Assembly: GCA_964634255.1 (NCBI GenBank)
Contig: CAZWJC010000001.1
Coordinates: forward strand, 52,670-116,669
Length of the DNA: 64,000 nt
Direction of reading: 5' to 3'
Source: MWDV01 sp964634255
Lineage (GTDB): Bacteria; Verrucomicrobiota; Verrucomicrobiia; Limisphaerales; MWDV01
The notes under the pieces are model-generated. The model did not search any database. It had not been told where the DNA came from and worked only from the letters and a program-made list of their open reading frames with translations. Below, piece after piece: positions 1 to 7,784 of this stretch. The position numbers and the translations under genes were made by a program. How positions within the stretch are numbered: position 1 is the first letter of the stretch; each line of letters opens with the position of its first letter.

Positions 1-128
1 GCGCCGCAAATCCGGGCGGCCAGCTCGGTGAGATCGTCGAACACTTCCTCCGGGACGGTATCGAGCACGTCGTATTGCCAGAGGACCTTGAGTCGCTGTT
101 TCTCGTTCTTAGGCACAGGTGTAATCAT
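1..128 (-). CDS. GAF-domain signalling protein, N-terminal fragment
   Basis: Reading leftwards from an ATG at 126-128, the frame stays open to the window edge and gives about 42 residues. The stretch WQYDVLDTVPEEVFDDLTEL followed by AARICGA matches the short leader that precedes GAF domains in many bacterial sensor histidine kinases and diguanylate cyclases (typically R-L-x-x-L-x-x-Y-x-V-L-D-T-x-P-E-x-x-F-D). The output domain lies outside the window, so the protein could be a kinase, a cyclase or a phosphatase. The plus-strand open frame over the same bases has no recognisable features. It is divergent from the glycosyltransferase at 386. Confidence 0.6.
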   Translation of the reverse strand, partial: MITPVPKNEKQRLKVLWQYDVLDTVPEEVFDDLTELAARICG

Positions 129-385
129 GGTTAATCCACGGATCAGCGCGGCTCACCGTAGGGATTCCGACCGCCGAAACCAAGCTCTTTTGCGGGGGAC
201 CGCGTCGTGCCTCAGTTCTCCGCAGTAGGCAGGGCGCGACCAGCGGCTCGTTGATGAAAACTCGCCGCGCGTGAGACCGGCCGGGTCCTGCGGGAAATCA
301 CTTCCCTGCGGGGATGGACTTGGCTACGGTGGAAGCACCCTCGACGGTCGGTCGCGCTGTCGCCACCGCCGCCGTGCCACGCTGT

Positions 386-1696
386 ATGAAGTTGCTGGTG
401 TTCGCACACACGCCGCCGCCGCACCATGGCCAAAGCTACATGGTGAAGCTGTTCTTGGAGGGTTTCGGAGGCGATTGCCGTCGCTGGGCCGCGGGCAAGA
501 CTTCCCCCTACGGCATCGAGTGCTACCACGTGAACGCCCGTCTCTCCAAGGAGATGGAGGACATCGGCGACTTGCGCGCGGGCAAGCTGCTCCTGCTCTG
601 TGGGTATTGCCTGCAAGCCATCTATATCCGCTTTCGTTACGGGGTGGAGAACTTTTACTACGTGCCGGCGCCGGGCAAACGCTCCGCCCTTTACCGCGAT
701 TGGATGGTGATGGCCTTGTGCCGTCCGTTCTTTAAACGGTTCATCCTGCACTGGCACGCCGCCGGTCTGGCCAAATGGCTGGAAACCGAGCGCCAGATGA
801 ACTCCCGCGTGCTGACCTACCGGCTGATGCGCGAGGTGGACCTGAGCGTGGTGCTCTCCCGCTTCAACCTTGGCGACGCGGAGAAACTCATGGCGCGGAA
901 GGTTCGCGTCATCGGAAATGGCATTCCGGATCCGTGTCCGGACTTCGAACAGAGCCTCCTGCCGCGGCAACGTGCCCGGGCGGCCGCGCGCCGCAAACTG
1001 CTGGCGGGCGAGCGCCTGTCGCCGGAAGAGCGCGAGCGTGCCGGGGGCGATCCCGAGTGTTTCCGGGCGCTGTTCCTCGCCCATTGCACGCGGGAGAAAG
1101 GCGTCTTCGACGCCCTGGACGGCGTGGCGTTAGCCAACGCACGCCTCGCCGCCGCCGGTTCGCCCTTGCGGATCCACCTGACGGTGGCGGGAGCGTTTCT
1201 CGACCCGCAGGAGCAAACCGAGTTCGAGCGGCGCATTGCCCGAGAGGATCTCCAACCGTTGTCCGCTCCCGGCCCCTCGGGTGAAACCCGACCGCAGAGC
1301 TGCGTCAGTTATGCGGGGTTCGTGGCCGGCGCCGAAAAGAACCGGGCGTTTGCCCAGAGCGACGTCTTCTGCTTTCCGACCTACTACTACGCGGAGAACT
1401 TCCCGCTCGTGATCTTGGAGGCGATGGCCTATGGGTTGCCGGTCATCGTAAGCCGGTGGCGTTCGATTCCCGAGTTGATGCCCCAGGACTTGGCGGGCCT
1501 GGTGCCGCCGCAATCGCCGAGTGATGTCGCCCACGCCTTGGTCGAAATGGCCACGCAGCCTGCCCCCGAGCATTTGCGCTCCTATTTCGTGGAGAACTTC
1601 AGCTTGGAGAAACACCTCGCGACGCTCTCCAAGGCCATTCGCGATCTGGAATCGCCGCCCGTGCCGACGCGCACCGAGGTGCGCTCCCCAGCCTAA
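386..1696 (+). CDS. Glycosyltransferase family 4 protein
   Basis: A 436-residue GT-B fold glycosyltransferase, expected to move a sugar from a nucleotide-sugar onto a glycan or lipid acceptor at the cytoplasmic face. The C-terminal domain carries the family signature A-E-N-F-P-L-V-I-L-E-A-M-A-Y-G-L-P-V-I, with the two glutamates spaced E-x7-E, followed by a typical SRWRSIPEL. The N-terminus MKLLVFAHTPPPHHGQS is a Rossmann first strand with a glycine/histidine-rich loop. I chose ATG 386 over the open-frame start at 314 because the upstream residues are not conserved-looking and the domain begins at once. It stands alone, so the substrate cannot be inferred. Confidence 0.85.
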   Translation: MKLLVFAHTPPPHHGQSYMVKLFLEGFGGDCRRWAAGKTSPYGIECYHVNARLSKEMEDIGDLRAGKLLLLCGYCLQAIYIRFRYGVENFYYVPAPGKRSALYRDWMVMALCRPFFKRFILHWHAAGLAKWLETERQMNSRVLTYRLMREVDLSVVLSRFNLGDAEKLMARKVRVIGNGIPDPCPDFEQSLLPRQRARAAARRKLLAGERLSPEERERAGGDPECFRALFLAHCTREKGVFDALDGVALANARLAAAGSPLRIHLTVAGAFLDPQEQTEFERRIAREDLQPLSAPGPSGETRPQSCVSYAGFVAGAEKNRAFAQSDVFCFPTYYYAENFPLVILEAMAYGLPVIVSRWRSIPELMPQDLAGLVPPQSPSDVAHALVEMATQPAPEHLRSYFVENFSLEKHLATLSKAIRDLESPPVPTRTEVRSPA

Positions 1697-1817
1697 CGAA
1701 CGGGCTGGCGGCGCAGCCGGTCGGATGCGGGCCGCGGAGTGTTCTCGGTGTCCGATTCGTCCATCCTTGGCGCTTTCTGGATTCCATCGTCGTGGGCCCG
1801 CGGTTATTCTCCCGGCC

Positions 1818-2081
1818 GTGAACGAGCGGCAGATCATCTTTCTCTGCATGGGCTCGGCGTGCCACCAATTGGGCGGCTACCGACTACTGCCCGTATTGGA
1901 GAAGCTGATCGAAGAGCATGGAGTGAAGGACCGGCTGGAAGTGAAAGGCGCGTTTTGCCTGGAAACCTGCCAGCAAGGCCGCTCGCTGAAATTCGCCAGC
2001 CGCATCTTCACCGGGCTCGACGAACACACGCTCGAAGCCCTCTTCGTCCGCGAGATTCTGCCCCAACTGAAAGTCCCCTGA
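1818..2081 (+). CDS. Thioredoxin-like [2Fe-2S] ferredoxin
   Basis: An 87-residue protein with the four cysteines of NuoE-type thioredoxin-fold [2Fe-2S] ferredoxins: CMGSAC (C-x4-C) near residue 10 and CLETC (C-x3-C) near residue 50. GTG 1818 is taken as start because it immediately precedes the first beta strand; the longer open frame upstream overlaps the glycosyltransferase and has no domain. It lies one base before the PAS gene and the order ferredoxin, PAS, SpoIIE phosphatase follows, so the three form one transcription unit. Similar small ferredoxins pass electrons or redox signals in sensory [FeFe]-hydrogenase clusters; here the electron partner is unknown. Confidence 0.8.
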   Translation: MNERQIIFLCMGSACHQLGGYRLLPVLEKLIEEHGVKDRLEVKGAFCLETCQQGRSLKFASRIFTGLDEHTLEALFVREILPQLKVP

Positions 2082-2082
2082 C

Positions 2083-2592
2083 ATGGAAGCCACCACGACC
2101 CTTTGGAAGCGCCTTTGGGAATTCGATCCCAACGGTCTGATGGTGCTCGACGAGCAGATGAAGATCATCCTCGTCAACCCGGCCCTGTGTCGCATTTTCA
2201 GGGCAGATGCCGATGCGCTCGTCGGGCAGAGCGCGGAAACCATTCTGGGCGACGTGGAGGAGTTCCGGTTGGCCCTGACCGAGCGGCGCAAGATCGTCGG
2301 TGTCGAACGCGAGTATCCGCGCTACGACCTTTACGTGCGCAAGGTCATCTTTCCCATCCCCGACGAGCGGATCGTGGCCGGAATCTTCGTGGACCAGACA
2401 ACCGAGTGGCGGCACGAACAGGAACTGCACCGGCTCAAGCAGGAAGCCATCGCCGAAGTGCGCCAGGTCGTGGACAAACAGATGCGCGTGGCGCAAGAAA
2501 TCGCCGGTCTGCTGGGCGAAACCACGGCGGAAACCAAGGTGAGCCTGCTCCGCCTCCTCGACATGCTCGGCCGCGAGAAACCCCAGCCGTGA
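2083..2592 (+). CDS. Stand-alone PAS-domain protein of hydrogenase-sensor type
   Basis: A 169-residue cytoplasmic protein. Residues 1-110 form a PAS domain (FDPNGLMVLDEQMKIILVNP at the start, later YVRKVIFPIPDERIVAGIF). Residues 115-165 are helical and end GETTAETKVSLLRLLDML. That tail strongly resembles the end of the PAS-bearing [FeFe]-hydrogenase large subunits of group C (HydS-like), where a PAS domain follows the H-cluster domain. Here there are no H-cluster cysteines, only the sensor part. It overlaps the following phosphatase gene by 4 bases (GTGA), implying translational coupling. A plausible role is to relay a redox or ligand signal from the ferredoxin to the phosphatase; this is inference. 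Confidence 0.75.
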   Translation: MEATTTLWKRLWEFDPNGLMVLDEQMKIILVNPALCRIFRADADALVGQSAETILGDVEEFRLALTERRKIVGVEREYPRYDLYVRKVIFPIPDERIVAGIFVDQTTEWRHEQELHRLKQEAIAEVRQVVDKQMRVAQEIAGLLGETTAETKVSLLRLLDMLGREKPQP

Positions 2593-3746
2593 TCTACTAC
2601 GACACCCACGAGCGCAGCCTCAACCACCACGGCGAGGAATTGTGCGGCGATCAGGTCAAGGTCGTCCGCACGTCTGATAAGACGCTCGTGGTCGTGTCGG
2701 ACGGTTTGGGCAGCGGCGTGAAGGCGAACATCCTCGCGCGCCTCACAACGGAGATTCTCGTCACGATGCTCTGCGAAGGTGTGGCCCTAAAGGACGTGCT
2801 GGAAACCGTCGTCGGCACGCTGCCCACGTGCAAGGTGCGGCAGATCGCTTATGCGGCATTCGTTGTCGTGGAAATCGAGAACTCCACCGGCGCGTTTCGC
2901 GTGATCAACTTCGATTGCCCGCCGCCGTTTCTCGTGCGCGCCGGACGGCTGCTCCGCATCGAGCCGCGTGTGGAGACGATCCTTGGCCGCGACCTGAAAC
3001 TGTCCGAAGGCGTGCTGGAGCGGGGTGATTTCCTCGCCGTCATCAGCGACGGCGTCATGTATGCCGGCATGGGGGTGAGCATGAATTTCGGTTGGGGTTG
3101 GGAGCAGATTGGCGCGTTCCTCGAGCAAGTTGCCAAAGGTCGCCCTTCCTCCGCCGAGGCAGTGGTCCGCAAGCTCATGGACAAGACCGGCGCGCTTTAC
3201 GGCGGCCAGCCGGGCGACGACGCCACGTGCGTGGGCATTCTCGCTCGCAGCCCAAACCGGCTCATGGTTTTCACCGGTCCGCCCGTGGACAGGGCCCGCG
3301 ACGCGCAGTGCGTGGACCGCCTGCTGAGTTTCGAAGGCCGCAAGGTCGTTTGCGGCGGCACCACGGGTAACATGGTCGCCGAACACCTTGGCGAAGTCGT
3401 GGACCTCGATCTGACGACACTGCGCGAAGACGTGCCGCCGATCGGCTCGCTCCCGGACATTGACCTGATGACCGAGGGGATTCTCACGCTGGCCAAGACG
3501 CTGCGCCTGCTGAAAGAGAGCCAGGGTTTGCTGACGCGGGTCAGCTACGACCGCAACGGCGCGGCGTTGCTCGCTCGTGAACTGCTCCGTGCTGACTCCA
3601 TCTTCTTCCTCGCCGGGGAACAAATGAACCCGTTCTACCACAACCCCCTCCTGCCACGGAACATCTCGATCCGGCATAACCTCATCGAACAAATCGTCGA
3701 GGTCCTGCGCGGCTGCCACAAGAGTGTTGAAGTGGAGTGGGTCTGA
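2589..3746 (+). CDS. SpoIIE/PP2C-family serine phosphatase
   Basis: A 385-residue protein. Residues 1-225 are a PP2C/SpoIIE phosphatase domain with metal-binding aspartates in VVSDGLGSGVKA, ISDGV and GDDATCVGIL. Residues 226-385 form an additional domain with VCGGTTGNMVAEHLG and IDLMTEGILTLAK, which I recall from phosphatases encoded beside sensory [FeFe]-hydrogenases. Translation starts at GTG 2589, overlapping the PAS stop codon; the in-frame sequence further upstream is the shadow of the PAS gene. It probably dephosphorylates an anti-sigma-antagonist or similar Ser/Thr-phosphorylated partner, which is not encoded nearby. Confidence 0.85.
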   Translation: MIYYDTHERSLNHHGEELCGDQVKVVRTSDKTLVVVSDGLGSGVKANILARLTTEILVTMLCEGVALKDVLETVVGTLPTCKVRQIAYAAFVVVEIENSTGAFRVINFDCPPPFLVRAGRLLRIEPRVETILGRDLKLSEGVLERGDFLAVISDGVMYAGMGVSMNFGWGWEQIGAFLEQVAKGRPSSAEAVVRKLMDKTGALYGGQPGDDATCVGILARSPNRLMVFTGPPVDRARDAQCVDRLLSFEGRKVVCGGTTGNMVAEHLGEVVDLDLTTLREDVPPIGSLPDIDLMTEGILTLAKTLRLLKESQGLLTRVSYDRNGAALLARELLRADSIFFLAGEQMNPFYHNPLLPRNISIRHNLIEQIVEVLRGCHKSVEVEWV

Positions 3747-4016
3747 GTCGCCCTTGTGTTTCCGAATTACTCGACGGACAAGTTGCTTGATGGCGCTTGA
3801 AGTTCAACTCACGGCGAACACCTTTACGCGCGGCCTGTCAGTGCATCCACGAGCGCGTTCATGAGGTTGCTGGCCCAACCACGTTACTGGTTACATCAGA
3901 GAACAGCTTCAGGTCATGGCCTGCGCGGGCGCGTGACCTCCAGGCTGCTCCAAAACGGACTTGACTCCTGCCTTCCAAGTCGCACGCTCCCCAGCGAGCT
4001 CTTTAGGGAAAACGCC

Positions 4017-4742
4017 ATGAATTCCACCGCAGCCGTCTTTGCTACGACTCACTGGAGTGTGGTGCTGGCAGCAGGCCAACGCCCAGATGTAGAGGCGTCG
4101 GCAGCATTGGAGCATCTTTGCAGCCTCTATTGGTATCCACTTTACGCCTACATCCGACGTCGCGGCTACGGCGTGCATGATGCCCAAGACTCGACCCAAG
4201 GTTTCTTTGCCCACCTCCTGCGCGGGGAAAGGTGGTGCAAGCTCGCCCCCGAGAAGGGGAAGTTCCGCTCATTTCTCATCACGTCGCTCAATAACTTCCT
4301 GGCTGATGAATTCGACCGCGCCCAAGCGCAGAAGCGCGGCGGCGGTCTGCAAATCATTCCCTTTGAGAGCGAAGATGCCGAACGCCGTTATCAACTCGAG
4401 CCTCTGGACCACGACACAGCGGAGCGACTTTTTGAGCGGCGTTGGGCGTTAGCTTTGACGGACCACGCACTGGCGCGACTTGAGGGAGAATACCGGGAGC
4501 AAGGACGAGCGGCGCTCTTCTCGCATCTGTGCGGTACGCTTGTTGAGAGGGGGGCGGTGGACTCACATGCCGTCGCTGCGGAACGCCTGGGGATGACCGA
4601 AGCTGCCGTCCGAAAGGCTGCTCAACGTTTACGCCAGAGGTATCGTGAGATCCTACGCGACACGGTGAGCCAGACGGTTGGCAGCCGGGGCGAAATTGAA
4701 GAGGAATTGCGCTACCTGAGGTCCGTAGTTGGGCGTGGATGA
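4017..4742 (+). CDS. ECF-type RNA polymerase sigma factor
   Basis: A 241-residue sigma-70 family protein. It begins MNSTAAVFATTHWSVVLAAG, a start typical of a Planctomycetota/Verrucomicrobiota ECF group often encoded near Ser/Thr kinases. Region 2 covers about residues 25-110 (LCSLYWYPLYAYIRRRGY, then FRSFLITSLNNFLADEFDRA). Region 4 lies near 180-225 and includes LGMTEAAVRKAAQRLRQRYR as recognition helix. ATG 4017 was chosen over the longer open frame because the family starts there. No anti-sigma gene follows; a receptor kinase is 3 kb downstream on the same strand, so regulation by phosphorylation is plausible but unproven. Confidence 0.85.
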   Translation: MNSTAAVFATTHWSVVLAAGQRPDVEASAALEHLCSLYWYPLYAYIRRRGYGVHDAQDSTQGFFAHLLRGERWCKLAPEKGKFRSFLITSLNNFLADEFDRAQAQKRGGGLQIIPFESEDAERRYQLEPLDHDTAERLFERRWALALTDHALARLEGEYREQGRAALFSHLCGTLVERGAVDSHAVAAERLGMTEAAVRKAAQRLRQRYREILRDTVSQTVGSRGEIEEELRYLRSVVGRG

Positions 4743-4981
4743 GGATCGCGCTGCTGTGCCAGCAAGAGCGAATACGCATGCTCCGCTGAGATGTGGATGG
4801 TTACGGCGGTGAGGATTTCTTGTCCCGTTTCCCGTTTTTTTCCGTGGTACGCGGTGACGGACAGAAATGGTGATTAGACGGAGTGACTATGAACGGATGG
4901 CGACCGATATTATCGCGGGCGTGCCAGCGAACCAGTTATCGCCCTGGGCGATGCAGTCGCAGCGCGCGGTGTGGGAGTCAG

Positions 4982-6859
4982 ATGGCAAGCACCGCTGGCA
5001 GGCGGATTAGGCGCTGGACGATACTGATTTTGCTCATCGACCTGAACGTCCGGCTTGTGTCCGGTCAACTCGCGATCACGGAGGTGATGTCTTCTGAAGC
5101 CGGGAACAGCCCCGTGGGCTCTGACTTTTGGGAGCTGTCGAACTTTGGAACGAACGACATTGACCTGACTGGCTACTATTTCACGGATGACAAGACGACG
5201 CCCGAGGTGCGACTTATTCAGGCCGGCGATACGAATTCTCTGCTGCGCGCAGGAGAGTCGGCTGTCTTCATCCGTACTGCGGTTACTACCAACGTCGCTC
5301 AGTTTAGGGAATGGTGGGGAGCATTACTTCCGGCACAACTGCAACTACGTATGTACGGACCATCTCCGGGGCTAAGCAGTGTGGGAGACAAGCTCCAACT
5401 GTACAACCGGACCAGGCAGCTGGTGGATGCGGTGGCGTTTGGTGAGGCGCTGCCGGGGGTGAGTTTCACCTGTGACTCGGTCACGGGTGAGTTTGGTGTC
5501 CGCAGCGTGAGCGGCCAGTGTGGCGCATTCTGCGCCGCGATTGTGCCGCCGGATGCCCCGGCCCCAGATCTTGGCTCGCCGGGCTTCCATTGCGGTTCGA
5601 TTCCTTTGGGGATTTTGCAGCAACCCACAAGTCAGGAAGTCTGTGCAGGTACGGAGGCCACTTTCAGCGTGCGAGCTGCCGGACTCCCGCGACCGAAGTA
5701 TCAGTGGTATTTCAAGGATACGCCGCTTGCCGATGCCACCACCGCAACGCTGACAATCACGAATGCAACGCCTGACAACGAAGGGAAATACCAAGTTGAG
5801 CTGAGCAGCAGCCTGGGGGCGCTCCGCAGTTCAATTGCTGTCCTGACAGTAAACGCCAGCCCATGCGCGCCCACGCTGTTACTGCCGCCCGCCGATCTCG
5901 AGTTGTATGCTGGGCAGGTCGCGCGATTCGCCGTCACCGTCTGTGCCTTCCCAATGCCCAACTATCAGTGGTTCTCCAACGGCATCCCCATCGAGGGCGC
6001 GATTGAGCATGTCCTGCGGATGGAGAACTGTCAAACCACCATGTCGGGCGCCGAATTCTGCGTGGTTATCGAGAACGCGCTTGGCATCACCAATGCCTAC
6101 GCCCGGTTGACGGTCACCCCTAAACCGACCCTCAGGATCACGGAACTCTTTGCCTCCGCGTTGCCCGATTGTCCACCAGCACATGACTGGTTCGAGGTGA
6201 CTAATCTGGGGACAAAGGCTGTCGATCTCAACGGTTACCGGATTTTGGATCAGTTCGATATTGAACACGCAGTGCGATTGACAAACACGGGGTCCATCCT
6301 GCCCGGAGAATCCGTCATCTTCGTGGAGCGCATGACGCCTGACGGCTTTGAAGCCTGGTGGGGGACGGACAACTTGCCCCGCGGGCCTAAGGTCATTCCG
6401 TTTGCCGGATTCGGACTCAAGGGCACGGGCGGAGAGCTATACCTTTGGAATGCGGCGGCCGAGGAAAATGGTGACGTGATTGACAGCGTATCGTACGCAG
6501 GGGCGTTAGCTGGGCGAAGCATTTATTTCCGGGAACCGGGTTGTGGCTATGGCTGCGATAGTGAGACGGGCATGTTTGGCGCTTTTCGGTCAGAAGGTTG
6601 CGGAGATATAGGTTCTCCGGGATACACGGCGAATCCCCTCCCGCACTTCCTCGACATCCGGCGAGAAGGCGTATCGGTCCTGCTGAAATGGCGTGCGGTG
6701 GAGGCCCGACGTTACCGTATAAGGTACAAGGCAGACTTAGCTGAAGCGACGTGGAAAGAGCTTGGCGTCTTCACCGCGACTGCGGCAGTTCAAACCACAA
6801 CAGACACCAATGCCGGAGACTCAGCGCGGCGGTTCTATTGTTTGGAGGAGCTGCCTTGA
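4982..6859 (+). CDS. Secreted lamin-tail/Ig-like domain protein
   Basis: A 625-residue exported protein. ATG 4982 has a GGGAG ribosome-binding site five bases upstream and starts a signal peptide (RRIRRWTILILLIDL region, cleavage near VSG-Q). Domains in order: lamin-tail domain at about 30-150 (ITEVMSS, then F-W-E-L-S-N-F-G-T-N-D-I-D-L-T-G-Y); Ig-like domains at about 209-290 and 298-380 (PKYQWYFKD and PNYQWFSNG); a second lamin-tail domain at about 383-505; and a C-terminal fibronectin-like segment ending YRIRYKADLAEATW. Such proteins are surface or extracellular adhesins or scaffolds in this phylum. Only 14 bases separate it from the pseudopilin gene. Confidence 0.8.
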   Translation: MASTAGRRIRRWTILILLIDLNVRLVSGQLAITEVMSSEAGNSPVGSDFWELSNFGTNDIDLTGYYFTDDKTTPEVRLIQAGDTNSLLRAGESAVFIRTAVTTNVAQFREWWGALLPAQLQLRMYGPSPGLSSVGDKLQLYNRTRQLVDAVAFGEALPGVSFTCDSVTGEFGVRSVSGQCGAFCAAIVPPDAPAPDLGSPGFHCGSIPLGILQQPTSQEVCAGTEATFSVRAAGLPRPKYQWYFKDTPLADATTATLTITNATPDNEGKYQVELSSSLGALRSSIAVLTVNASPCAPTLLLPPADLELYAGQVARFAVTVCAFPMPNYQWFSNGIPIEGAIEHVLRMENCQTTMSGAEFCVVIENALGITNAYARLTVTPKPTLRITELFASALPDCPPAHDWFEVTNLGTKAVDLNGYRILDQFDIEHAVRLTNTGSILPGESVIFVERMTPDGFEAWWGTDNLPRGPKVIPFAGFGLKGTGGELYLWNAAAEENGDVIDSVSYAGALAGRSIYFREPGCGYGCDSETGMFGAFRSEGCGDIGSPGYTANPLPHFLDIRREGVSVLLKWRAVEARRYRIRYKADLAEATWKELGVFTATAAVQTTTDTNAGDSARRFYCLEELP

Positions 6860-6873
6860 GACTGACTCTTCCA

Positions 6874-7761
6874 ATGCGGCGACTTCCATGCTGTGGAGGC
6901 CAGCGACCCTGGCTTCACTCATGGGCAGTACGTTGGTGCGGAGGCTTGGGGGGCCAAGGATGGCCGCATGCCGATCAGGGCGGCAGAACGGGCTTTACCT
7001 TGATCGAGTTGCTCGTCGTGATCACCATCCTCGCGATTCTGGCTGGGCTTCTTCTCCCGGCCCTGATAAGGGCGAAATCGTCGGCGCGGCGTATTGAGTG
7101 TGTGAGCCGGCAGAGCCAGTGGGCCAAGGCCTTTCTCTCCTATACAGACGATCACGATGGATGGATTCCACGCGAAGGCTACCACTCGAATGGTGAAGTG
7201 TACCGGAATAACTGGGCGCAAGTGCAGGATTCAAGCGCGGCGGCTGTTTGGTACAATGCCCTTTCGGATTCGAATGACATCCGGCGGCCGCCTGCTTCGT
7301 ATTACGCTTCGAAGGAAGATGCAGAAAAGCAGATGTTGTTCTACAAACGGAACAGCTTTTTCCACTGTCCGAGTGCCCCCTTACCCAAGGACGTATGGGA
7401 TTCCACATACCAGACGGTGATCTTCTCCATTGCGATGAACTCACGGTTGATCGAACCAGGTCGAGCTCCGACGATAAAACTCAGTCGAATCAATCATGAT
7501 TCCCAAACGGTCTTGTTTCTCGACAATCTTTTGGATGGGGAGCGAAAGGTGGTTTCGGAACAAGCGAATGACTACCTTGGCCAACCGGGCGCCAGTGCCA
7601 ACCGGTACGCGGGAGTGCGGCACGGCAAATGTGGCGTGATGGCCTTTGCCGATGGCCACGTAACACCTGTGCGGGGTGACAGGGCGGTTACCATGAAAGG
7701 GGCGTACGCGGGAATGGAGATCATGCCGCCGGTGGACATTTTCTGGGAGCCGGACGAGTAA
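6874..7761 (+). CDS. Pseudopilin-like H-X9-DG protein
   Basis: A 295-residue protein with a prepilin peptidase site and class III signal GFTLIELLVVITILAILAG at about residues 39-57, after an unusually long arginine/glycine-rich leader. The C-terminus holds H-GKCGVMAFA-DG, the H-X9-DG processing-associated motif common in Verrucomicrobiota and Planctomycetota. It is expected to be cleaved after Gly and methylated at the new Phe, then exposed outside the inner membrane. Function is unknown for the family; no secretion-pilus genes lie in the window. The start is uncertain: ATG 6874 is the first after the preceding stop. The kinase gene follows after 23 bases. Confidence 0.8.
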   Translation: MRRLPCCGGQRPWLHSWAVRWCGGLGGQGWPHADQGGRTGFTLIELLVVITILAILAGLLLPALIRAKSSARRIECVSRQSQWAKAFLSYTDDHDGWIPREGYHSNGEVYRNNWAQVQDSSAAAVWYNALSDSNDIRRPPASYYASKEDAEKQMLFYKRNSFFHCPSAPLPKDVWDSTYQTVIFSIAMNSRLIEPGRAPTIKLSRINHDSQTVLFLDNLLDGERKVVSEQANDYLGQPGASANRYAGVRHGKCGVMAFADGHVTPVRGDRAVTMKGAYAGMEIMPPVDIFWEPDE

Positions 7762-7784
7762 CTGTCTGCGTAGGCGAGGATACG

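Noticed and set aside
28..228. Plus-strand open frame of 66 codons
   Set aside because: The minus strand over 1-128 gives a clear GAF leader; the plus frame is Ser/Arg-rich without features.
2103..2588. Upstream part of the phosphatase reading frame as an N-terminal domain
   Set aside because: Its residues are Arg/Pro-rich and lie over the PAS gene in another frame; GTG 2589 with a 4-base overlap is the natural start.
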